Source: Rhodospirillaceae bacterium
Lineage (GTDB): Bacteria > Pseudomonadota > Alphaproteobacteria > UBA9219
DNA length: 5,469 bases
Assembly: GCA_003486725.1 (NCBI GenBank)
Contig: DNGD01000051.1
Span: 1 to 5,469, forward strand
Reading direction: 5' to 3'
Positions within the stretch are counted from its first letter, which is position 1. Each line of letters starts with the position of its first letter. Both the position numbers and the translations under genes were made by a program. The notes under the pieces were generated by a model, which made no database searches, had not been told where the DNA came from, and saw only the letters and a list, made by a program, of their open reading frames with translations. Positions 1 through 4,756 of this stretch are shown here, in pieces.

Positions 1-767
1 AGGTGGCGTGCTTTGACACGGCCTTCCATACAACGGTGTCGTCGATCCAGACGCGCTATCCTATCCCGCGCATCTGGCATGAAAAGGGAGTGCGCCGTTA
101 CGGGTTCCACGGCCTGTCTTACGAATATATTGCGGGCCGCATGAAAGAGGTGGCCCCGCAAGCCTATGCCGGCAAGACTTTGGTCATGCATCTGGGCAAT
201 GGTGCGAGCATGTGCGCCATGGAAGGCGGCAAAAGCTTTACGACCTCCATGGGGTTCTCGGTGCTGGATGGTTTGATGATGGGCACACGTCCGGGTTCGC
301 TCGATCCGGGTGTGATCCTATACTTCCTGCGCGAAGCCAAGCTGGACGAGCCGGCGATCGAGCGCATGCTGTACCATGATTCAGGGCTGCGCGGCGTGTC
401 GGGGATCAGCAACGACATGGGCGTGCTTTTAAAAAGCGATGCGCCTTCGGCGCGTGAGGCCGTCGATCTGTTCTGTCTGCGCATCACCAAGGAAGGCGCA
501 GGGCTTATCAGCCTTCTGGGCGGTACGGATGCCATCGTCTTTACGGGTGGCATGGGTGAAAACGCCGTCACGATCCGTGAGCAGGTTTTGCAATCGCTCG
601 CTTGGATGGGCGTCAAGTTTGATCATGAAAAGAATGCCAGCGCACCACGCGGGCAGGAAGTCATGATCTCTTCGCCGGACAGCAAGATTCAGGTCTGGAT
701 CATCCCGACGAACGAGGAAGTGGTCATCTCACGCCACACCCGCGAGGTCATCCACACCAAGCATTAG
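1..767 (+). CDS. ackA: Acetate kinase, 3' part (N-terminus cut by window edge)
   Basis: Acetate kinase interconverts acetate + ATP and acetyl phosphate + ADP in the cytoplasm, usually paired with phosphotransacetylase or phosphoketolase; no such partner is in view. The reading frame starts at base 3 (bases 1-2 finish a codon) and gives 254 residues of a family usually about 390-400 long, so roughly the first third is missing. The GTG at base 3 is an internal Val, not a start. Visible family signatures, numbered from base 3, are: FDTAFH at 4-9 (catalytic Asp), RRYGFHG at 31-37 (active-site His), HLGNGAS at 63-69 (phosphate-binding loop), MGTRPG at 93-98 (active-site Arg), FTGGMGEN at 180-187 (adenosine/nucleotide site) and PTNEE at 235-239 (metal-binding Glu). 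All key residues in the visible part are intact. HGLSYEY replaces the enteric HGTSH, a variant I associate with alphaproteobacteria. The TAG stop overlaps the stop of the opposing alr gene. No terminator hairpin separates the two genes. Confidence 0.96.
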   Translation, partial: VACFDTAFHTTVSSIQTRYPIPRIWHEKGVRRYGFHGLSYEYIAGRMKEVAPQAYAGKTLVMHLGNGASMCAMEGGKSFTTSMGFSVLDGLMMGTRPGSLDPGVILYFLREAKLDEPAIERMLYHDSGLRGVSGISNDMGVLLKSDAPSAREAVDLFCLRITKEGAGLISLLGGTDAIVFTGGMGENAVTIREQVLQSLAWMGVKFDHEKNASAPRGQEVMISSPDSKIQVWIIPTNEEVVISRHTREVIHTKH

Positions 768-1849
768 GCGGCGTTCAGGTAATCCCGACGAACCCGTTCG
801 CCAAGGCTGGTCAAAAGCTCATAACAAATCGTGCCTGCCTCATCGGCGGCTTGATCGATTGTGCGGTGCGCGCCGATCAACGTGACATCCGCGCCGACAT
901 GTGCGGCGGCTTCCGGCACATCCGTCACGTCAAGCGTAATCAAATCCATGGAAACGCGCCCGATCAGGGGGGCTTGATGCTGGCCAATCATAACGGTGCC
1001 TTTGTTGCTTAGCGCGCGGTGATAGCCATCGGCATAGCCCAGCGCAATCGTGGCTACACGTCCCTTCCGTTTGATGCTATGCGAGGCCGCATAGCCCACG
1101 GTCATGGCTGCTTCCACATCGCGGATTTGGAGAATGGGGCTGTGCAGCGTCATCACGGCTTTCATCGGGTTGGCCAGATGCGGGGTTGGGTTGCCGCCAT
1201 AAAGAGCGACGCCGGGCCGTGCAAGGTCAAAGTGATAATCCTCCCCCCAGAACAGGCCAGAGCTGTTGCACAGGCTGATGGGGGCGGATGGCAGCTGCGA
1301 AAGGATGCTGTTTAAACGATCCCGTTGCTGCGTGGTCATGGGATTATCAAATTCATCCGCGCAGGCGAAGTGGCTGGCCCATGCCTTGATTTCTATCCCA
1401 TCCAGAAGATCATGATGCGCCGCCAAATGAGCCTGCTCGGCGGGGGAGAGACCCAGACGGTTCATGCCGGTATCTAAGTGGATCATGGCCGGCAGAGACT
1501 CGCCGCGCTCGCGTGAAAACGCGCCCCATTCCTGTACCGCGCCCAAATGGTTGAGCATGGGCGTAATGTTGTGGGCGAGCGCTTGCGCGAAATCATTTTT
1601 TGAAAGGCCATGCAGAACGACAATCTCGCCGTCTTTGATGTGCGCGCGCAAGGCAAGGGCTTCCGAAAAATGCGCGGTGAAGAAGTTCGTGCATCCTGCG
1701 TTTTTAAGTGCGCTGGCAACAGGGACCAGTCCAAGGCCATAGGCATTGGCTTTAACGGCGGCGCCGCAACGCGCCTTTCCGGCCTTGTCACAAAGGAAGC
1801 GGTAATTGGCGGCTATAGTGGCCAGATCGATAAGGGCATAAGGGGTCAT
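764..1849 (-). CDS. alr: Alanine racemase (PLP-dependent)
   Basis: It interconverts L- and D-alanine in the cytoplasm, feeding D-Ala to the D-Ala-D-Ala ligase step of peptidoglycan synthesis. From the ATG at 1849 the protein has 361 residues, a normal length for the family. Visible motifs are AVKANAYGLG with the PLP-binding Lys33, MNRLG with Arg131, SHFACADE, CNSSG (PLP phosphate site), DLARPGVALYGGNP, TVGYAAS with the second catalytic base Tyr253, ALGYADGY, IGRVSMD and the C-terminal YELLTSLGERVRRDY. These cover the N-terminal TIM barrel and the C-terminal beta domain, so the enzyme looks intact. The start is uncertain. The ATG at 1849 matches the usual family N-terminus (MTPYALIDL), but its only G-run is too close to serve as a ribosome site. 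A TTG at 1885 would add 12 residues and also lacks a good Shine-Dalgarno. The stop overlaps the ackA stop tail to tail. It lies just downstream of a small unknown gene in the same frame and is probably cotranscribed with it. Biosynthetic Alr and catabolic DadX cannot be separated here; no dadA is nearby. Confidence 0.95.
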   Translation of the reverse strand: MTPYALIDLATIAANYRFLCDKAGKARCGAAVKANAYGLGLVPVASALKNAGCTNFFTAHFSEALALRAHIKDGEIVVLHGLSKNDFAQALAHNITPMLNHLGAVQEWGAFSRERGESLPAMIHLDTGMNRLGLSPAEQAHLAAHHDLLDGIEIKAWASHFACADEFDNPMTTQQRDRLNSILSQLPSAPISLCNSSGLFWGEDYHFDLARPGVALYGGNPTPHLANPMKAVMTLHSPILQIRDVEAAMTVGYAASHSIKRKGRVATIALGYADGYHRALSNKGTVMIGQHQAPLIGRVSMDLITLDVTDVPEAAAHVGADVTLIGAHRTIDQAADEAGTICYELLTSLGERVRRDYLNAA

Positions 1850-1891
1850 GCCCCGTACGATAAGGGGAAGATCAAACGCCTGCAAGATCCA

Positions 1892-2323
1892 TTAATTGTT
1901 GTTGTTCGATCGGTCTTTGTTGCGGTTGCGCAGTCTGGAGGGCACATCCCTTGACGGTCGACGGCGTCCGGCACTGCTGGGGCCGATCCCGTTATTTCGC
2001 CCCCACAGACGATGCCAGACAATAGCTGATTCATTTTTGTGGGTCGAAGGCATCATGGTTATTTCAACACGAAGCGTATCGTCGCTGATGGGGATTTTTG
2101 GAAACAGGGAGAACGCGCCGGATACCGCCATGTTGATTGGGATGGCGCGCATTTGCTGTTTCTCTTCTCCGGTACTAGATGTTTTCAGATAAAGCGCACT
2201 TAGATAATTCTTCCCCTTCCTTTTGCTTGTTACGGTGATGGCAAGGGAAATGGGTTTGTTTTTTTGTGTGATCGTCGTTGCGGTCACAGAAAAGTTTGTA
2301 GAAAGCTGGTGTATGAGCGACAT
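1892..2323 (-). CDS. Hypothetical protein, 143 aa, basic low-complexity tail
   Basis: I do not recognise this family. Reasons to believe it codes: an uninterrupted 144-codon frame from ATG to TAA, placement just upstream of alr on the same strand, and a protein-like first 105 residues with alternating hydrophobic/polar stretches typical of beta strands (about residues 12-16, 25-33, 40-46, 59-75, 84-90). Residues 107-143 differ: Arg/Asn/Ser-rich, ending in four Asn, and probably disordered. There is no signal peptide, membrane helix or cysteine. Against it: no good Shine-Dalgarno before the ATG (only a distant AGG), mixed codon use with ATA, AGG, CTA and AGT codons that are scarce in neighbouring genes, and lower GC than the flanks. 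The TAA lies two codons (TGG, ATC) before the possible TTG start of alr in the same frame. It could therefore be an independent gene, the head of an alr operon, or a degraded extension of alr. Opposite-strand frames here look worse as proteins. Confidence 0.5.
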   Translation of the reverse strand: MSLIHQLSTNFSVTATTITQKNKPISLAITVTSKRKGKNYLSALYLKTSSTGEEKQQMRAIPINMAVSGAFSLFPKIPISDDTLRVEITMMPSTHKNESAIVWHRLWGRNNGIGPSSAGRRRPSRDVPSRLRNRNKDRSNNNN

Positions 2324-2366
2324 GATTACTGAGGACCTGTGTTTTCTTATCTTTTGTATAAGCGTC

Positions 2367-2396
2367 GTTCTATCCCGCGCGCGCAGACGTATTCAA
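2367..2396 (-). promoter_or_regulatory. Candidate sigma-70-like promoter for the unknown gene and alr
   Basis: On the minus strand TTGAAT (plus 2391-2396) is followed by an 18-base spacer and TAGAAC (plus 2367-2372). Each matches 4 of 6 consensus positions. It lies about 45 bases before the unknown gene's ATG and just downstream of the pal terminator, the right place for a promoter of the unknown gene-alr unit. The match is weak and the GC-rich spacer (a CG run) is unremarkable, so this is only a candidate. Confidence 0.22.
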
Positions 2397-2427
2397 GGTT
2401 TTGGTAATGGTTTCATAAGAAAAAATG

Positions 2428-2470
2428 AAAAAACAAACAAAAAGGCCGCAAACCCTAAGGTTTACGGCCT
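2428..2470 (-). terminator. Intrinsic terminator of pal
   Basis: A 12-base stem with one mismatch (AGGCCGCAAACC at 2443-2454 against GGTTTACGGCCT at 2459-2470) and a 4-base loop is followed on the minus strand by TTTTTGTTTGTTTTTT. It starts about 40 bases past the pal stop. The plus side also carries a T-rich run (CTTTTGTTTTT from 2471), so it could work in both directions, although no plus-strand gene needs it here. Confidence 0.88.
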
Positions 2471-2484
2471 CTTTTGTTTTTGGC

Positions 2485-2500
2485 TAGAGCCGAAGCTCTA
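2485..2500 (-). other. UUCG-capped hairpin in the pal 3' UTR
   Basis: On the minus strand TAGAGC-TTCG-GCTCTA forms a perfect 6-bp stem closed by a C(UUCG)G tetraloop, one of the most stable RNA loops known. Flanking TTTTGG and CCAAAA can extend the stem past a small internal loop. It lies 12 bases after the pal stop and before the terminator. It has no T-run of its own, so I read it as an mRNA 3'-end stabiliser rather than a terminator; that role is inferred. Confidence 0.55.
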
Positions 2501-2511
2501 AACCCAAAACC

Positions 2512-3000
2512 TTACTGCGCGATTACAGAAACAGCGCGGCGGTTTTGAGCCCAAGCAGCTTCGTTGCTGCCGAGAACGGCGGGGCGTTCTTTGCCATACG
2601 AAACGGTCTTGACGCGTTCCGCATCAACACCTGAAGCTACGAGGTAGTTCTTGGCGGCTGTCGCGCGACGTTCACCCAAAGCAAGGTTGTATTCGCGTGT
2701 GCCACGTTCGTCAGCATGACCTTCCATCGTGATCGAAACCGAAGGATACTTCTTCATCCAAGCGGATTGACGATCCAATGTGGCGCGTGCTTCAGCCGAA
2801 AGATCGGCCTTGTCGAAGCCAAAGAAAACGCGGTCGCCAACGTTGACAACCAAATCTTCCTGTGTGCCAGGACGGGCAACGCCCATCTTGCCACCAGCGC
2901 CGGCGCCGTTAGCATCTGCAGAACCGTCGTCAACGCCGGTCGTGTCGCAAGCAGAAACCATAACGAGTGCCGCCATCAGACACATAAACTTTTTGATCAT
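2512..3000 (-). CDS. pal: Peptidoglycan-associated lipoprotein Pal
   Basis: Pal is a lipoprotein of the Tol-Pal system that ties the outer membrane to peptidoglycan and cycles between peptidoglycan and TolB. The product has 162 residues. A lipoprotein signal peptide (MIKKFMCLMAALVMVSA) ends in a VSAC lipobox with Cys18 as the lipidated residue. A Gly/Asp/Ala-rich linker follows to about residue 50, then an OmpA-like domain (about 55-162) with FGFDKADL, the GHADERGTREYN peptidoglycan loop (94-105) and LGERRA (108-113), which carry the Asp and Arg positions known to bind diaminopimelate in this family. The ATG at 3000 is chosen because it gives the lipobox and has a strong GGGGGAAG ribosome site 4 bases upstream; the frame stays open to 3174 but that extension would bury the signal peptide. 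It follows tolB on the same strand but is separated by a terminator and a 418-base spacer, so it probably has its own promoter. Asp follows the lipidated Cys. Confidence 0.97.
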   Translation of the reverse strand: MIKKFMCLMAALVMVSACDTTGVDDGSADANGAGAGGKMGVARPGTQEDLVVNVGDRVFFGFDKADLSAEARATLDRQSAWMKKYPSVSITMEGHADERGTREYNLALGERRATAAKNYLVASGVDAERVKTVSYGKERPAVLGSNEAAWAQNRRAVSVIAQ

Positions 3001-3006
3001 ATCTTC

Positions 3007-3014
3007 CCCCTTTG
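3007..3014 (-). promoter_or_regulatory. Pal ribosome binding site (fixes the start)
   Basis: On the minus strand AAAGGGGGAAGAT immediately precedes the ATG at 3000. This purine-rich Shine-Dalgarno decides in favour of the 162-residue start over upstream in-frame codons. Confidence 0.7.
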
Positions 3015-3090
3015 TGAACCTCTGGCGGATTGGGGCGGGAAGCGGCATTGCCGAGTCCAGCCTTGGCCAAGATGATTGAGATTGTTGTCG

Positions 3091-3120
3091 ATTATCGCTT
3101 ACGGATGATTTTCCGTTCAC
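3091..3120 (-). promoter_or_regulatory. Candidate -10/-35 for pal
   Basis: On the minus strand GATAAT (plus 3091-3096, 5 of 6 matches to the -10 consensus) has GTGAAC (plus 3115-3120, 3 of 6) upstream across 18 bases. It would give a pal 5' UTR of about 85 bases. The -35 match is poor, so the true start site may lie elsewhere in the spacer. Confidence 0.22.
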
Positions 3121-3309
3121 GGCTATTTGACCCTGTCGCCTTAAGTCTTTAGATCCGTAGATCGAAAAAAACAAAAAACAACAAAACCGGATAACAAAGT
3201 AGCTCTATGACACAAAGGAATCAAGAGGTGTCTTTTTCGATTCGGGGGAAAGCGTGAATCGGTTTTCTTGGCGTGACCTAAGCGCAACAGAAATTGGTGC
3301 AACTGTTTG

Positions 3310-3343
3310 AATTGTGGCAAAAAATGACAGCCTCGCCACAATT
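3310..3343. repeat. Perfect 9+9 bp inverted repeat upstream of pal
   Basis: AATTGTGGC at 3310-3318 and GCCACAATT at 3335-3343 are exact reverse complements separated by 16 bases. There is no T-run after either arm, so it is not a terminator. It could be a divided operator for a dimeric regulator or an RNA stem-loop. It lies 23 bases past the tolB terminator and about 310 bases before pal. Confidence 0.6.
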
Positions 3344-3365
3344 GCGCCTTAAAAAAGCACGAAAC

Positions 3366-3401
3366 AAAAAACCGCCGCTCTTTCAAGCGGCGGTTTTTTT
3401 T
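3366..3401 (-). terminator. Strong intrinsic terminator after tolB
   Basis: CCGCCGCT (3372-3379) pairs perfectly with AGCGGCGG (3386-3393) around a 6-base loop, flanked by A6 on one side and T8 on the other, so the stem can extend to 14 bp. On the minus strand it is followed by TTTTTTG, giving a classic terminator starting 18 bases after the tolB stop. The A/T flanks make it symmetrical, so it should work in both directions. It separates tolA-tolB from pal. Confidence 0.9.
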
Positions 3402-3410
3402 CGAGTTCTT

Positions 3411-3430
3411 CTGATTCTTTAGGGAATCAG
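3411..3430 (-). repeat. 7+7 bp inverted repeat spanning the tolB stop
   Basis: CTGATTC (3411-3417) and GAATCAG (3424-3430) are exact reverse complements with a 6-base loop that contains the tolB TAA stop. In the mRNA it forms a hairpin just before the terminator hairpin. Each arm holds a GANTC site. Confidence 0.5.
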
Positions 3431-4756
3431 TGGCGACCAAGCGGGATCGGAAGCATCCATCGGCGTGGGCACTTCGCGCTCGTTATAGCCTGTCAAATCG
3501 ATACTATAGAGCTTGGCGTTCTTGCCGCGACCACCGGCTCCCGCTGGCAGATCCTTGAAATACATCAAGACGCGGCCATTAGGCGCCCAAGTTGGGCCTT
3601 CCACGTGATAGCTCTCGGTTAGCAGGCGCTCGCCCGTACCATCGGGACGCATAACCCCGATATAGAAGCGGCCACCTTGTTGTTTGGTGAAGGCGATTAG
3701 GTCGCCGCGTGGTGACCAGACCGGCGTGGCATAGCGGCCATCGCCGAAGCTGATGCGCTTCACGTCGCTGCCGCTTGCCGACATCGTATAGATCTGCTGG
3801 CTGCCGCCACGATCCGATTCAAACACGATCCGGTTGCCGTCCGGCGCAAAGCTGGGGCCCGTGTTGATCGAAGGATGGTTGGTTAGCTGCGTCGACTTGC
3901 GTGAACGCAGATCCATCACATGGATATCCGAGTTACCGCCCTTGGACAGCGAGAAGATGACTTTGTTGCCACCGGGTGCAAAGCGCGGGGCAAAGGTCAT
4001 GTTGGCGAAATCACCCAAGACTTCCTGCCGTCCACTGTCGATATTGAACAGATAAACGCGCGGGCGGTTGTTGTAGTACGCCATATAGGTGACTTCCTGC
4101 ATCGAGGGCGAGAAGCGCGGGGTCAGGACGAGGGCGCGGCCATCGCTGAGCAAGCGGTGGTTTTCGCCATCCTGATCCATAATGGCCAGACGCTTGACGC
4201 GGGCGGTGCCGGGGCCGCTTTCCGCGACATAGACGATGCGTGTGTCGAAATAGCCGTCCTCGCCGGTGATGCGCTTATAGATCGCGTCCGCGATGATATG
4301 CGCCACGCGACGCCAGTTGTTCGGAATGGTGAAATAGGCAAGGCCCGTCATCTGCTGTTCGCCGAACACGTCCCACAGGCGGAATTCCACCTTGAGACGG
4401 CCATCGGCTTGGGCTTCGATGCGGCCCACCACAAGAGACTGGGCATTCAAAACGCGCCAATCAGCAAAGCGCGGCGCAACCAGAAGAGAGTCGCGATCCT
4501 GAATAAAGGATTTGGGGTCCACGGCGGCAAAAAGCCCCGAACGCACGAGATCCGCCGACACGACCTTGGCAATATCACGGCCAAACTGGGCTTCGTTGCC
4601 CCCTGCGCCGTAGAAGGCGGGGATCGCGATGGGGATCGGCTCGACCACGCCGCGCGTGATGTCAATGCGCACCTCGGCCTTGGCAGGCGCGGCCATCAAG
4701 AGCGGCAGCAAGAGGGCGAGAAGGGCGACGATGTTGCGGGGTTTTGTCAGGTTCAT
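3419..4756 (-). CDS. tolB: Tol-Pal system periplasmic protein TolB
   Basis: TolB is the periplasmic partner that binds Pal through its propeller and TolA through its N-terminus. The product has 445 residues, full length for the family. A Sec signal peptide (residues 1-27, hydrophobic core [14 protein letters not shown], cut after AKA) leaves a mature N-terminus EVRIDI, close to the EVRIVI TolA-contacting segment of E. coli TolB. The N-terminal alpha/beta domain spans about 28-165. The six-bladed beta-propeller runs from about 170 to the end, with repeats seen as FSPS (215), FAPGG (259), FAPDG (303), WSPRG (347) and WAPNG (390), plus the closing AWSPLIP at the C-terminus. The ATG at 4756 overlaps the tolA stop as ATGA, and GAGGGA lies about 8 bases upstream inside tolA, so translation is probably coupled to tolA. 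A terminator follows the stop after 18 bases. Nothing in the sequence looks damaged. Confidence 0.98.
   Translation of the reverse strand: MNLTKPRNIVALLALLLPLLMAAPAKAEVRIDITRGVVEPIPIAIPAFYGAGGNEAQFGRDIAKVVSADLVRSGLFAAVDPKSFIQDRDSLLVAPRFADWRVLNAQSLVVGRIEAQADGRLKVEFRLWDVFGEQQMTGLAYFTIPNNWRRVAHIIADAIYKRITGEDGYFDTRIVYVAESGPGTARVKRLAIMDQDGENHRLLSDGRALVLTPRFSPSMQEVTYMAYYNNRPRVYLFNIDSGRQEVLGDFANMTFAPRFAPGGNKVIFSLSKGGNSDIHVMDLRSRKSTQLTNHPSINTGPSFAPDGNRIVFESDRGGSQQIYTMSASGSDVKRISFGDGRYATPVWSPRGDLIAFTKQQGGRFYIGVMRPDGTGERLLTESYHVEGPTWAPNGRVLMYFKDLPAGAGGRGKNAKLYSIDLTGYNEREVPTPMDASDPAWSPLIP

Larger units (their letters stand above)
3001..3365 (-). promoter_or_regulatory. Long pal upstream/leader region
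   Basis: This 365-base stretch between the tolB terminator and pal contains no credible gene on either strand. On the minus strand, from far to near pal, it holds a 9+9 bp dyad (3310-3343), three GANTC sites (3218-3260), a T-rich run (plus 3164-3187, almost all A), a short inverted repeat ACGGA-N6-TCCGT (3101-3116), the perfect 10-bp palindrome CTTGGCCAAG (3062-3071), the 5-1-5 palindrome CGGCATTGCCG (3043-3053, touching a GAGTC site) and the pal ribosome site. The length and the number of symmetrical elements suggest a regulated pal promoter; no regulator can be named. Confidence 0.5.

Noticed and set aside
164..616. Minus-strand 150-codon open frame opposite ackA
   Set aside because: It is antisense to well-conserved acetate kinase motifs and resembles no protein family I know.
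2374..2384. Alternating CG run (possible Z-DNA)
   Set aside because: Only about four CG steps; too short to claim more than chance.
1896..2501. Plus-strand open frames at 1896-2192 and 2223-2501
   Set aside because: They overlap the more protein-like minus-strand frame, have no ribosome site, and the second runs into the pal terminator; I see no family motif.
3001..3174. Longer N-terminus for Pal starting at 3174
   Set aside because: It would place about 58 residues before an obvious lipoprotein signal peptide and lipobox; a strong ribosome site lies directly before the ATG at 3000.
3164..3188. A-rich tract (T-rich on the minus strand) as a terminator tail or UP element
   Set aside because: There is no GC-rich hairpin directly upstream on the minus strand, and no convincing -35 directly downstream, so neither reading is supported.
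3208..3258. Plus-strand 16-codon mini-frame in the pal spacer
   Set aside because: ATG to TGA with no ribosome site and no context; expected by chance in a spacer of this size.
3310..3343. Sigma-54 promoter reading of the TGGC...TTGC bases in the dyad
   Set aside because: The spacing between the GG and GC elements does not fit the required -24/-12 geometry.
3141..3440. Minus-strand 99-codon open frame across the tolB-pal spacer
   Set aside because: It runs through the tolB stop and terminator hairpin, has a Lys/Phe-rich composition that only reflects A/T tracts, and lacks a ribosome site.
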